47,193 bases of DNA, from positions 1 to 47,193 of the IMG/VR virus record IMGVR_UViG_3300008221_000010; one strand, given 5' to 3'. The notes below the pieces were generated by a model, which was not told where the DNA came from, searched no databases, and saw only the letters and a program-made list of their open reading frames with translations. The stretch's first letter is position 1; each line of letters begins with the position of its first letter. This document shows, in pieces, positions 17,978 to 25,796 of this stretch. The stretch comes from a virus. Both the position numbers and the translations under genes were made by a program.

Positions 17978-18367
17978 TCATTTTTTCCTTACAGAGATAA
18001 CGTACTCCGAATCCACATTTAGCCCCGCAGGTAGCAAGTCAGGGTTCTCTTCTATGAATTGACGTACATTGGTTTGGTTGAGACGCTTTTCAAAAAAGTC
18101 AGGAAGGTTGTGGTCCATAATAAACGAGTGCATAGACTCCCAGTCACTTGTCCAGTACCGCTGCTTAACAGTACGATAGAACAAACCTGATCCCGTACGC
18201 ACGCTGTCTACTCCTTGATCTTTGCAGTAGTCCAGCAAAGCTCTTTTGATTTTGTCTTGCTGTTCAGAAAGAACACCATCTTCTTCTTTGAACTTGGCCG
18301 ATACTTGTGTACGCTTTTCGCGTATCTTTGTGTAAGCACTAACAAGTTTTTCAACAGGTATTGTCAT
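17978..18367 (-). CDS. Hypothetical early protein with N-terminal helix
   Basis: 129 residues; the first ~45 form a charged helix (Y-T-K-I-R-E-K-R...L-S-E-Q-Q-D-K-I-K-R), followed by S-V-R-T-G-S-G-L-F-Y-R-T-V-K-Q and an acidic helical segment, ending in beta-like Y-V-I-S-V-R-K-K. The ribosome-binding site is TGGAGAACA, shared in form with other genes of this arm. A promoter-like sequence lies directly upstream. No family assigned. Confidence 0.6.
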   Translation of the reverse strand: MTIPVEKLVSAYTKIREKRTQVSAKFKEEDGVLSEQQDKIKRALLDYCKDQGVDSVRTGSGLFYRTVKQRYWTSDWESMHSFIMDHNLPDFFEKRLNQTNVRQFIEENPDLLPAGLNVDSEYVISVRKK

Positions 18368-18395
18368 AGCTGTTCTCCATTTTATACGCGCATTA

Positions 18396-18430
18396 CTGAC
18401 ATATAGTGTCTTATACTGTCTTATGGTGAC
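18396..18430 (-). repeat. 35-nt promoter-associated repeat, copy A
   Basis: Starts CTGACATATAG and ends TATGGTGAC. It aligns without gaps to 30584-30618, with identical ends and several changes in the middle. Both copies lie just upstream of leftward transcription starts. Confidence 0.5.
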
Positions 18431-18437
18431 TAGTCAA
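18410..18437 (-). promoter_or_regulatory. Putative leftward promoter
   Basis: On the minus strand TTGACT (18437-18432), a 16-base spacer and TATAAG (18415-18410) give a sigma70-like promoter overlapping the 3' end of the SNF2 gene. It would start a transcript about 35 bases before the 129-residue protein gene and so could boost the SSB-primase part of the arm. Confidence 0.4.
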
Positions 18438-19965
18438 GCACTTCGTTGTATAAATCTATCATAGCTGTATGTATGTTAATACGCTCGTCCAACATGCGAT
18501 AAATTCGTTTCTCCGCAGGAGACCCAGCTAATTGTATTATAGTACATTTATGCTTCTGACCTGCGCGATGAATACGTGCGTTGGCTTGTGCGTAGGTCTC
18601 AAGGGAAGACGTTGGTCCCCACCATACGATTGTGTTAGCCGCCGTAAGCGTTACGCCATGCGCCGCTGATTGTGGCTGGATGACCAGCACTCTCGGATCA
18701 GGGTCGCTTTGGAACCTACGAAAAATATCAGTACGTTTAGATGCAGAGACATCTCCTCGTATGACCTCGGTAGTAACGCCGTCTTTTCGCAGCTTGCTTG
18801 TCAACATATCTATCGTGTGCCTAAACGGAACAAACACTAAAACCTTTTGACTGCTCTCGTCGATTGTTTCTTTAAGGACTTTGTATCGGTTTTTAATATC
18901 GAACTCTACCGAATCACCGTCGTCGGTGTAAACTGCCCCCGCGCTGATCTGAAGTAGCTTGTTCATACTGATTGCAGCGTTAGCGGCTGTTACAGACTCG
19001 CCAGCTACTTCCATAATCATCTTCTTGCGAAGGGTATCATAATACTTCTTCTGCTGTGCGGTCATCTCGACAAAGCGTTTGGTGTAGACCATATCAGGCA
19101 GGTCTAAGCATTCGTCTTTGGTAAACCTGATCGCAGGTTGCAACGCTCGGAACACCGTATCCTTGGAGTTTTCTTTTGGTTTGTAGCTAAATTGAGTTAC
19201 CTTCCACATTACCATATCACGCCATGATCCAAAGAACCTCGGCACCGCCATAGGGTTTACCAACTTGGCTAGTCCATAAGCATCAACTGGACTTTGTGCG
19301 GCGGGAGTACCCGTCATCATCCATAACCAATCGTCCTCGCCGATTAGTTTGTTCAGTGTCTTCCATCGTTTAGTCTGCGCGTTTTTGTAGTGGGTTGCTT
19401 CGTCAACAATAAACAGATCAAAACCACCCTTAGCAATCTCTTCGCTAACGACTTCGACACCATCATAGTTAATAATTACAAACTCTGCCCCGCTGTTGAT
19501 GATCTTCTTACGCTTCTCTTTGCTACCGTGAGCAACATCTACCGTGCGGTGCATGGCAAAAGAAAACAAGTCTGCACGCCATGCGCTATCCATTATAGAT
19601 AGCGGGCAGATTACTAACGCACGTTTAATCTTACCTTGAGACATAAGATAGTCTGCCGCCCAGATAGCCGATGCGGTTTTGCCTGTACCCTGCTCGTTAA
19701 AGCAGAACGACTTCTTGTTCATAGTCATAAAAGACGAGGTGTCTTTCTGATGATCGAAGGGTCTATACTGTCCCGGCCAACTGTATCGTTTAGTTATAGG
19801 TGACGGTACGTTTATATTTAACCCTCGTAGGGTATGAGCTTCTTCTAAGCCCCAGTTAACGACGACTTTGTTCATTGGTAATTCCTTACTTTTAGGGATT
19901 ACTGCTGTGATCTGTTTAGGGTTACGAACCTTCAGCAGTATTGCTTTATCCCGTAGAATCTTCAT
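18430..19965 (-). CDS. SNF2/SF2 family DNA helicase
   Basis: 511 residues. Walker A E-Q-G-T-G-K-T (91-97), motif II V-D-E-A-T-H-Y-K-N (188-196), M-M-T-G-T-P-A-A (motif III), and a C-terminal helicase half ending with A-N-A-R-I-H-R-A-G-Q (motif VI) are all present. This is the full SWI/SNF-type DEAD-like helicase core, as used by phages in replication or recombination. GGAGAAC precedes the ATG, with the 15-bp palindrome about 14 bases further upstream. The Q-x-x-R-I-H-R-A-G-Q form is typical of SNF2 rather than RecG or UvsW enzymes. Confidence 0.85.
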   Translation of the reverse strand: MKILRDKAILLKVRNPKQITAVIPKSKELPMNKVVVNWGLEEAHTLRGLNINVPSPITKRYSWPGQYRPFDHQKDTSSFMTMNKKSFCFNEQGTGKTASAIWAADYLMSQGKIKRALVICPLSIMDSAWRADLFSFAMHRTVDVAHGSKEKRKKIINSGAEFVIINYDGVEVVSEEIAKGGFDLFIVDEATHYKNAQTKRWKTLNKLIGEDDWLWMMTGTPAAQSPVDAYGLAKLVNPMAVPRFFGSWRDMVMWKVTQFSYKPKENSKDTVFRALQPAIRFTKDECLDLPDMVYTKRFVEMTAQQKKYYDTLRKKMIMEVAGESVTAANAAISMNKLLQISAGAVYTDDGDSVEFDIKNRYKVLKETIDESSQKVLVFVPFRHTIDMLTSKLRKDGVTTEVIRGDVSASKRTDIFRRFQSDPDPRVLVIQPQSAAHGVTLTAANTIVWWGPTSSLETYAQANARIHRAGQKHKCTIIQLAGSPAEKRIYRMLDERINIHTAMIDLYNEVLD

Positions 19966-19978
19966 GTTGTTCTCCGTA

Positions 19979-19993
19979 GTAGTGAGTCACTAC
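19979..19993. promoter_or_regulatory. Early-arm palindrome (exact)
   Basis: GTAGTGAGTCACTAC. It covers the TAG stop of the upstream HNH-like gene and lies just before the ribosome-binding site of the SNF2 helicase gene. Confidence 0.7.
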
Positions 19994-20277
19994 TTTTTTT
20001 TCTTTGGGCTACTTATAGCACCGCCAGCCGCGCGGTTTTTCTTTTTGCTTTGGACGGATACACCATCCTTGTTAGTCCCACCTTTACTTAGCGGTTTCTT
20101 GTGAGCGATATCCTTGCCTTCCCGCTTGTCGGCTTTGCCATTCTTGTTGGCATCTTTGCCTGTCTTATCCATTTTGCGCCTAGCTTTCTGGCGTTCCATG
20201 CGATTTTTGTGTTCGCCACGTTCTACCTGTTGGTCGTACTCTTTCTTGTACGGGCGTTTCTTGTTTTTGTATGGCAT
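19990..20277 (-). CDS. Small basic HNH-like protein
   Basis: 95 residues, extremely Lys/Arg-rich. The stretch D-I-A-H-K-K-P-L-S-K-G-G-T-N...V-Q-S-K-K-K-N-R resembles the core of phage HNH nucleases (D-H-x-x-P-L-S-K-G-G-x-N...N-R). The Asp before the first His is replaced by Ala and the middle Asn region is altered. It may be a degenerate or minimal HNH protein, or a DNA-binding derivative. GGAGC precedes the ATG; the stop falls inside a 15-bp palindrome. Confidence 0.55.
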   Translation of the reverse strand: MPYKNKKRPYKKEYDQQVERGEHKNRMERQKARRKMDKTGKDANKNGKADKREGKDIAHKKPLSKGGTNKDGVSVQSKKKNRAAGGAISSPKKKK

Positions 20278-20951
20278 CAGCTTGCTCCGTTATGAGGACA
20301 TTCAATTACTTGGCAGTGGCGTCTGCAAAGTCCTGACGGGCGGGGGTTCCACACATCTACTTCAAACGCTTTCTCTAGTTTAGCATAGTTCGACAACCAT
20401 TTGCTCCAAAGAACTTGCTGTAAGTCAATTTCATATTCTGCTTTGACAAGGCTCTTAGCTATTACAAAGAGTAGCCCTGCTTTTAGATTAGTAACCTTTG
20501 GGTAATGCTTAAATATTGTAAGTGCCATCAACTCAAGCTGTCCCTTGTCGGCGTACTTGGCAGACTTTCCTGTCTTGTAGTCTATGATCCAACCCGTACC
20601 AGTATCCTCGTCTATGATTGCAAGGTCAACAATACCTCGAAACCAAACATCTTTGGCAAAGAAGCTGCACGGTTCTAGGTCAGCGGTCAACCCTAGCTTC
20701 TGCTCGACGATCTTCTTACCTTTCTTACGGTTCAAAGAATCGAGTGTCGGCTTTATGAAACCAAACTTAGCAGGGATAGGCGTGCCCTCACCTATGTATT
20801 TCTCACACGCCTTGTGAAAATCACTACCATAGCGCATGGCCTCAGTCGGTCTAAACGGATACTGCTTGAGTACCTTTTCGTGGTAGAATTGTTTAGGGCA
20901 TTGCTCGAATGCTTTGATCCGACTGAATGACCATGGCCCTGCTTTACTCAT
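20277..20951 (-). CDS. PD-(D/E)XK nuclease, Cas4/RecB-like, with Fe-S-type cysteines
   Basis: 224 residues. G-S-D-F-H-K (42-47) gives the early His, G-I-V-D-L-A-I (Asp109) and W-I-I-D-Y-K-T-G-K (Asp124, Lys126) the catalytic core, and Q-L-E-L-M-A-L (Gln138) the QxxxY-like helix of the RecB/Cas4/AddB nuclease family. Cys18 in F-E-Q-C-P-K plus Cys209, Cys213 and Cys218 near the C-terminus match the arrangement that holds a 4Fe-4S cluster in Cas4 and AddB. Probably a 5' or 3' exonuclease acting in recombination or DNA-end processing. There is no CRISPR array or other cas gene in the window. Confidence 0.8.
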   Translation of the reverse strand: MSKAGPWSFSRIKAFEQCPKQFYHEKVLKQYPFRPTEAMRYGSDFHKACEKYIGEGTPIPAKFGFIKPTLDSLNRKKGKKIVEQKLGLTADLEPCSFFAKDVWFRGIVDLAIIDEDTGTGWIIDYKTGKSAKYADKGQLELMALTIFKHYPKVTNLKAGLLFVIAKSLVKAEYEIDLQQVLWSKWLSNYAKLEKAFEVDVWNPRPSGLCRRHCQVIECPHNGAS

Positions 20952-20954
20952 TTT

Positions 20955-21155
20955 CTACTGCCCAACAATGCTTATTGACGAGTCGAGAATATCTACTGCA
21001 GCGGTTAGTTCTTCAATAGACGCACCGATCATAGCTAGGAGAACCCGATCAGGCCCGAGGCCGGTCTCGCGACACACCTCCTCCATAACTTTTATACGGC
21101 TAACAGTGCTCTCAAACAACGCTGTGTCTATGTATTTTCTACGCCTATTTATCAT
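20955..21155 (-). CDS. Small hypothetical protein downstream of DNA polymerase
   Basis: 66 residues, start overlapping the polymerase stop by four bases, which indicates coupled translation. Mostly helical, with a basic N-terminus (M-I-N-R-R-R-K-Y). No family recognised. Confidence 0.55.
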   Translation of the reverse strand: MINRRRKYIDTALFESTVSRIKVMEEVCRETGLGPDRVLLAMIGASIEELTAAVDILDSSISIVGQ

Positions 21156-22978
21156 TCACAATCCCCATATGATTTGCCCGTACCGCTCTCGCAATCGACA
21201 GGTAGCCCCTCGGCCCAGTCGGGTGTCCACCGCATACAACTCTCCACAAACGCCTGTGCTTCAGCGACTTCGGCGTCGGGAACACAGCACACAATCGAAT
21301 CGTGAACAGTCAATACCACTTGGTATTTCTTACTTATACTTAGCATTTGTTCGCCTATAATACAACGTGCTATGGCTTGGCATACATTCTCTATGACTTT
21401 GCCGCCGTATATTTTGGTGCGTCCTCTACGAGTTTTGTAGCTATACTCCAAACCTTTTTCGGCTTGCTCCCCGTATAACTCATCGTAGAAAATTCTTAGG
21501 CCGCTCGGCACAATCAGTGCTTGGTTAGCGGCGTCTACTTGGATGATACCTTTACGCCCGAACTTAACTGCCCGGTTACTGGCAAGCTTCTGCACCATGT
21601 AGTTCGCATCGCGCCATCCTTGACTAATTTTATAATTCGCATCCCGGTATATGTCTATGATCCGACGAGCTTCATCAGTTGATACCTCATACCCAAACGT
21701 CTTTAACTGCACGCCAAACTTCTCGGCACCCATGCCATACCCAGCACCGAGGATCGTAGTCTTCCCAACGAACCGCTGATCTTTTGTAACGTTTTCTTCT
21801 TTGCAACCGTAGATACGTGCCGCCATCTTTATGTATACATCTTCCCCTCTGGCAAATGCAGAGGTCAGGTCATCCTGTCCCGTGAACCACGCTAAGACCC
21901 TTGCTTCGATCTGTGAGCTATCGGCTTCGACAACTGTGTGTCCTTCGGGAGCAACGATAGCCTTCTTTAATTTCTTCCCGTTCTTCCCACGGCTTGGAAG
22001 GTTTTGTAAGTTGATCTTGTCGGACCCACCCCAACGACCTGTGTGTGCGGCGTAGTATCTAACTGGGACCGGAAGCAGGCCACGTTTATATATGCCTATA
22101 AACCTCTCTGTGCGTGTCTCCTCTAAGGTACTTTTGCTACCCAAACGTGCCGCTACTAGAGATTGGACCCTGTCATCCTCGTGTTCTTGCAGTGCTTTAA
22201 AGTCCTCGTCTGACTTTGCAAAGGCGTAAGTATCCTTGCCTGTGGTGGGGCTTACCTTCATAGGAGGTTCTACACCTAGCCCTCTCAGCATGTCAGCAAA
22301 CTTTATATTAGACATAAGGTCTTTCTTGTCCTCTATCCCAGCGTCCACCAACAACTTGTGCTTGCGGTCACGGGTGTCCTCAAGGTGCTGCTCCAACAAC
22401 CCAAGGTCTAGATCCAAGACAGGGTTGATGAACATGCGTAATGTAAGGTCGATTATCTTTAACTCTTGACGGGGGAACTTACCGCCCATCATCCTAAACA
22501 ACTTGTATGTCAACTCTACATCGTTCTTGGCATACTCACCGTACTTAGCCGCCTCTTCCACAGTGAAATCGGCACGGTGCTTGCCTTTAGCATTGTTTAC
22601 TTCGTTGCCTTTAACGCCGACACCGTACCGTTCTGCTGTAGCTTTTAGAGACACGCTTGTTTCTACGCCGTGTAACGCACGGGCCATGCACATAGTATCA
22701 AACCATACTTTCGGATTAACCCCGTAACGCCAACTCAGTATAGCACCATCGAACATCGTATTGTGACATAGGATGGCGCTACTAGAGAAGTCTATGTGTG
22801 ATAGCAGACGCTTTATTAACGCTGGATCGTTAACGTACTTAGTAGACCTATCGTTCTTCTTGATCGCAAGACCGATTACTTCAAAGCGCGGATCACGTAC
22901 ATATTCTTCGGTCGTGACCTTGGACAACGAATATTTCTGGTCGTAGTACGTCTCGAAATCTAGCGTGTATACGTCCAT
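21152..22978 (-). CDS. DNA polymerase I (family A) with 3'-5' exonuclease domain
   Basis: 608 residues. Exonuclease motifs: L-D-F-E-T (6-10), H-N-x-x-F-D (near 93-98) and Y-A-K-N-D-V-E. Polymerase motif A is E-A-D-S-S-Q-I-E-A-R (Asp353), motif B is R-F-V-G-K-T-T-I-L-G-A-G-Y-G (Arg402, Lys406, Tyr414), motif C is T-V-H-D-S-I-V (Asp560). Leu410 stands where E. coli Pol I has Phe762, the Leu762 class reported for many virioplankton polymerases. No 5'-3' exonuclease domain and no inserted DnaJ-like segment. This is the replicative enzyme, in one arm with SSB and primase-helicase. Confidence 0.93.
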   Translation of the reverse strand: MDVYTLDFETYYDQKYSLSKVTTEEYVRDPRFEVIGLAIKKNDRSTKYVNDPALIKRLLSHIDFSSSAILCHNTMFDGAILSWRYGVNPKVWFDTMCMARALHGVETSVSLKATAERYGVGVKGNEVNNAKGKHRADFTVEEAAKYGEYAKNDVELTYKLFRMMGGKFPRQELKIIDLTLRMFINPVLDLDLGLLEQHLEDTRDRKHKLLVDAGIEDKKDLMSNIKFADMLRGLGVEPPMKVSPTTGKDTYAFAKSDEDFKALQEHEDDRVQSLVAARLGSKSTLEETRTERFIGIYKRGLLPVPVRYYAAHTGRWGGSDKINLQNLPSRGKNGKKLKKAIVAPEGHTVVEADSSQIEARVLAWFTGQDDLTSAFARGEDVYIKMAARIYGCKEENVTKDQRFVGKTTILGAGYGMGAEKFGVQLKTFGYEVSTDEARRIIDIYRDANYKISQGWRDANYMVQKLASNRAVKFGRKGIIQVDAANQALIVPSGLRIFYDELYGEQAEKGLEYSYKTRRGRTKIYGGKVIENVCQAIARCIIGEQMLSISKKYQVVLTVHDSIVCCVPDAEVAEAQAFVESCMRWTPDWAEGLPVDCESGTGKSYGDCE

Positions 22979-23436
22979 TACTTGCTCGCTATCTCACCAC
23001 CACAGGCCATGTAACCTGCGGCATCAATCCAGTTATCCATATTATTTGCGTTGGATTTTATACGCGCCACCTTTAGTAGCGTCATCATAACAGAGACATC
23101 GGTAGCACTTACTTCAGTGCCTAGATGGACAGACCAATACTCACTTATCGTTTGGAAATTACTTTCCATATCACCGTGATCAGAGGCCCGATCTTTCGTG
23201 ACATAATCCTTGGCGGTGTCCAAGATGTCACCGCGTGATTTCCAGCTACGCGTTGTCCACGTACCCACTGGGTTTAAATCCGCATCCAATACTTCTTTTG
23301 GTGTGCTGATCTTGCTCATTAGCTTATGCACGTAGTTATAAGACGCTCCAGTAGCCGTTGCGACTTCCCGCGTTGTGGCCTGTGGATGCTTGACTTTATA
23401 CGCCCAGACCTTGTCAGCTTTTTTCTTCTTAACCAT
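22978..23436 (-). CDS. HTH plus DUF6378-like domain protein
   Basis: 152 residues from the ATG at 23436, which has GGAGAG five bases upstream; an ATG at 23448 would add four residues. Residues ~20-50 (A-T-T-R-E-V-A-T-A-T-G-A-S-Y-N-Y-V-H-K-L) form a helix-turn-helix. The C-terminal ~85 residues, R-G-D-I-L-D-T-A-K-D-Y...D-H-G-D...A-R-I...D-N-W-I-D-A-A-G-Y, match the phage DUF6378 domain, which looks like an all-helical nucleotide-pyrophosphohydrolase relative. TAATG overlap with the DNA polymerase start. A nucleotide-pool or regulatory function is inferred. Confidence 0.65.
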   Translation of the reverse strand: MVKKKKADKVWAYKVKHPQATTREVATATGASYNYVHKLMSKISTPKEVLDADLNPVGTWTTRSWKSRGDILDTAKDYVTKDRASDHGDMESNFQTISEYWSVHLGTEVSATDVSVMMTLLKVARIKSNANNMDNWIDAAGYMACGGEIASK

Positions 23437-23447
23437 GTTACTCTCCA

Positions 23448-23636
23448 TTATATGTTAATGCCTTGTTCCCGCAGTTTTGCGGTAAACTCTCGTAGCTCTC
23501 TCCTTGCACGATACAAGTCTTGCTGTACGTCAGGATGTTGGTTGACGCGATTAACTTCGCGCTCGTACTTATCTGTCTCCTGTTTTAGAAACCGATACTC
23601 TGCTTTTTGCGCAGGGTTTAATGCTTCATCACCCAT
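23448..23636 (-). CDS. Small coiled-coil hypothetical protein
   Basis: 62 residues, almost wholly charged helix (Y-R-F-L-K-Q-E-T-D-K-Y-E-R-E-V...L-Y-R-A-R-R-E-L-R-E-F). It overlaps the gene on its 5' side by eight bases and shares TAATG with an alternative start of the DUF6378-like gene. No family recognised. Confidence 0.55.
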   Translation of the reverse strand: MGDEALNPAQKAEYRFLKQETDKYEREVNRVNQHPDVQQDLYRARRELREFTAKLREQGINI

Positions 23637-23844
23637 TAGGTCTTGCCTTCGGACGCAATGTTTTGCTTATTACATCTGAACTTTCGCATGATATGTGAAT
23701 GTCTCGTGGGCTGTCATAGATTATTTCTAATGCTTCTGACCTGAGAACCCTCTCACATTTAGCGTAGCTCTCAAACCAAATCTCGCTGACGACATCGTTA
23801 CCTTGAAGCGGGTAGTAGATTAGCAGTGCAGTGAAAAGTTCCAT
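23629..23844 (-). CDS. Small hypothetical protein with hydrophobic N-terminus
   Basis: 71 residues starting M-E-L-F-T-A-L-L-I-Y-Y-P-L-Q-G. The short N-terminal hydrophobic stretch is followed by a mixed region with two cysteines. I have the impression of similar small proteins in marine phages, but no function is known to me. The start lies one base after a very small gene upstream. Confidence 0.5.
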   Translation of the reverse strand: MELFTALLIYYPLQGNDVVSEIWFESYAKCERVLRSEALEIIYDSPRDIHISCESSDVISKTLRPKARPNG

Positions 23845-23845
23845 C

Positions 23846-23917
23846 CTACCCCCGCTGTTCTTTAAAAACTTTTCTGAACACCTCGTTCAGCATGTCTTCT
23901 ATATTGCGTTCACCCAT
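23846..23917 (-). CDS. Very small protein (23 residues)
   Basis: ATG at 23917 with AGGGAGAAG just upstream, stop TAG at 23848-23846, next gene beginning one base later. Sequence M-G-E-R-N-I-E-D-M-L-N-E-V-F-R-K-V, an amphipathic helix. It fills an otherwise empty 87-base gap and keeps the tight spacing of the arm, which is the main support. Confidence 0.35.
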   Translation of the reverse strand: MGERNIEDMLNEVFRKVFKEQRG

Positions 23918-23931
23918 CTTCTTCTCCCTTG

Positions 23932-24273
23932 TTATGTTTCTTGCGTAGGCAAGCTGTATCTTGACTTCGCTTTGCTTACTACATTTTGACTAATGCCTAA
24001 TATGCTTGCGATTGTTATTTGGGTCATATCGTTTTTCAACATTCTGTTGATTATCTTAACTCGCTCTGGCATTGCCTTTCTCTTCTCTAATCTCACCGCA
24101 CCTTTTTTGGCGTTCTTATATTGAGCGTCTACTATTTTCTTATTAGCGAACAACACACAGTTCTTATTGACTGCATCCTTTTTGTTTTGCTTGAGCCAAG
24201 CCAAACGATACGCACCTTGATAGGTGTCTACGTGCGGTATCTTTAAAGACCTACTCCGCCTAAGCTGTTCCAT
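23932..24273 (-). CDS. Basic helix-turn-helix protein
   Basis: 113 residues from the ATG at 24273 (GGAGG ten bases upstream); a TTG at 24282 is too close to that site. The C-terminal M-T-Q-I-T-I-A-S-I-L-G-I-S-Q-N-V-V-S-K-A-K is a clear HTH, and the middle is Lys/Arg/Asn-rich. The region around N-K-N-C-V-L-F-A-N-K-K recalls DNA-binding parts of phage homing-type proteins, but no nuclease motif is seen. It overlaps the VRR-NUC gene by 31 bases. A second candidate reader of the 15-bp palindromes. Confidence 0.6.
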   Translation of the reverse strand: MEQLRRSRSLKIPHVDTYQGAYRLAWLKQNKKDAVNKNCVLFANKKIVDAQYKNAKKGAVRLEKRKAMPERVKIINRMLKNDMTQITIASILGISQNVVSKAKSRYSLPTQET

Positions 24274-24548
24274 GCTAACCAATCCTCCACTTCAGTAATG
24301 TTATCTTCGTTTATGACCATAGCTTCGCCACCCGAACGGCTGATGTCCTGCAAGTTCTTTTCCTGCAATGCTGTAGGTTTGTTCTTCCCAGCTTTACATT
24401 CGATACCAATAAATCGCCCACCATGGCACGCTACTATGTCAGGCACCCCACTATGCCCGTAGCCCCCCGTCACAGGGTAGAAGTAATATGCCCCGTGATC
24501 GTTGAGTATGGCAACAACTTTCTTTTTGACTTTGGCTTCGGGTGTCAT
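24243..24548 (-). CDS. VRR-NUC domain nuclease
   Basis: 101 residues from the ATG at 24548 (AGGATAAACA upstream; a longer frame to 24641 would run through a hairpin and palindrome). G-V-P-D-I-V-A (Asp37), F-I-G-I-E-C-K-A-G (Glu50, Lys52) and P-T-A-L-Q-E (Gln62) are the full VRR-NUC active-site set. Stand-alone VRR-NUC proteins of this size are common in phages and usually cut branched DNA such as Holliday junctions. It would resolve replication intermediates before packaging. Confidence 0.88.
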   Translation of the reverse strand: MTPEAKVKKKVVAILNDHGAYYFYPVTGGYGHSGVPDIVACHGGRFIGIECKAGKNKPTALQEKNLQDISRSGGEAMVINEDNITEVEDWLAWNSLGGVGL

Positions 24549-24585
24549 CTTGTTTATCCTAGTAACTGGTTTCGGTAGGTAAGTA

Positions 24586-24603
24586 GGGGCGGCGAACCGC
24601 CCC
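24586..24603 (-). other. UUCG tetraloop hairpin between genes
   Basis: On the minus strand GGGGCGG-TTCG-CCGCCCC, a perfect 7-bp GC stem with a UUCG loop, not followed by a T-run. It lies between the 87-residue protein gene and the VRR-NUC gene, five bases from a 15-bp palindrome. Suited to transcript processing or stabilisation rather than termination. Confidence 0.7.
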
Positions 24604-24607
24604 CATG

Positions 24608-24622
24608 GTAGTGACTCACTAC
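24608..24622. promoter_or_regulatory. Early-arm palindrome (exact)
   Basis: GTAGTGACTCACTAC, extended to 17 bp by flanking G and C. It directly abuts the stop codon of the upstream gene (24623-24625). Confidence 0.7.
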
Positions 24623-24886
24623 CTATTTGTGGTAGACCCAATAAGTATTGCTATCTATCCGGTGACCTACACCCTCAACTGGTTCGGTCGGGGGTGTCCC
24701 GTTGGTCATCATCAGTATAGCAATCCTTTCTTGTACCCAATTAGGCGTGCTGGTCATGCTGTCATATAGTCCCAAAGCTGACGCGTCAATAGCTTCCATA
24801 CCAAAACATAGTATATCTACTCTATTCGTATCAGGATGTATCATAACGCGATAGTGTTTGTTCTCGCACACGCTCAAGTCATTCAC
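24623..24886 (-). CDS. Hypothetical protein sharing a C-terminal module with its neighbour
   Basis: 87 residues, GTG start overlapping the upstream stop by four bases (GTGA). The second half (L-Y-D-S-M...W-V-Q-E-R-I-A-I-L-M-M...V-E-G-V-G-H-R-I...Y-W-V-Y) resembles the last ~45 residues of the 293-residue protein encoded just upstream. No named family. Confidence 0.55.
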   Translation of the reverse strand: MNDLSVCENKHYRVMIHPDTNRVDILCFGMEAIDASALGLYDSMTSTPNWVQERIAILMMTNGTPPTEPVEGVGHRIDSNTYWVYHK

Positions 24887-25764
24887 CCGCGCAGATAGAA
24901 TATAGTGTCACTTACTTTGTAGCCGACACCCTCAACATACCCGTCCGCTTGAAGCATACTTAGCACCGACATCTTACCTGCCAGCTCGTCGGGCAGACTA
25001 TGTTGGTCGTACACAGACATCTCGTCAGGTCCGGGGTCAAACGCAAAAGCCATGTTCGCATCTACATCAGTAAGCACGCGGAACACCTGCCTACCTGTTG
25101 GTGATATAGACGCCTCAACAAACGTGAATGTGTTTTTGTTAGCGTCACGGGCCATTGCAAGTTCTTTTACCCCGCCAACTATCTTTGCTATCTTATCGCC
25201 AAGGTCTTTGTCTAAGAACTCATAGCCCGAATCCACCATGTGCTTTAGTTCACGCTGCAACGCATTCGGCGTCGGTGGGGAGTATGTGCCTGTGTCAAAC
25301 AAGTTGTTGGTCATCTCCCGCCTTACGTCCCCTACACTATCCCGTATTTTAGACACCACGATTGCTGCCGCAGTGCCACAGTCCCGTAAGGATAGTTTGA
25401 CAGTCTGCTTTATAGACAACGGTCGTAAGTATTGCAGGGCGTTCTTGACCGCCTTGTCTCTCTTCAACGCCAGACACATGCTCTGTTGCTCGCCACCATT
25501 ATACTTCATGTTTTTTATGTTTGGTGACCACACAGCGTAACGATCTTCTCCGTCACTTGTATTTTGGAAGTCACCATAACCAATCATACCCACAGCGTAG
25601 TTGTCGCCTTTACGGTACACCCACAACCGATTGCTATGTTTACATACAGAGACACTGAACCCCTTCATCTCTTGCATTAGCTTGTCAGCGAAATCCAATA
25701 GACCGAAAGGCTGTCGCTCATCTTGTGGTTCACGTAGGTTAATTACTTGTTCTATGCGTTTCAT
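24883..25764 (-). CDS. Hypothetical protein of the MoxR/VWA cassette region
   Basis: 293 residues, TGGAGAACAAT ribosome-binding site with a 15-bp palindrome about 18 bases upstream of the ATG. Region ~40-85 is beta-rich (L-W-V-Y-R-K-G-D-N-Y-A-V-G-M-I-G-Y-G-D-F), the middle is helical, and the end (V-Y-D-Q-H-S-L-P-D-E-L...G-Y-V-E-G-V-G-Y-K-V) repeats the module seen in the next gene. No catalytic motif found. Confidence 0.55.
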   Translation of the reverse strand: MKRIEQVINLREPQDERQPFGLLDFADKLMQEMKGFSVSVCKHSNRLWVYRKGDNYAVGMIGYGDFQNTSDGEDRYAVWSPNIKNMKYNGGEQQSMCLALKRDKAVKNALQYLRPLSIKQTVKLSLRDCGTAAAIVVSKIRDSVGDVRREMTNNLFDTGTYSPPTPNALQRELKHMVDSGYEFLDKDLGDKIAKIVGGVKELAMARDANKNTFTFVEASISPTGRQVFRVLTDVDANMAFAFDPGPDEMSVYDQHSLPDELAGKMSVLSMLQADGYVEGVGYKVSDTIFYLRG

Positions 25765-25781
25765 ATTGTTCTCCAGTTTGC

Positions 25782-25796
25782 GTAGTGAGTCACTAC
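25782..25796. promoter_or_regulatory. Early-arm palindrome (exact)
   Basis: GTAGTGAGTCACTAC. The TAG stop of the 340-residue protein gene lies inside it, and the next gene's ribosome-binding site follows within ten bases. Confidence 0.7.

Noticed and set aside
24549-24641. N-terminal extension of the VRR-NUC protein
   Set aside because: The extra codons run through the UUCG hairpin and palindrome and into the upstream gene; the ATG at 24548 has its own ribosome-binding site.
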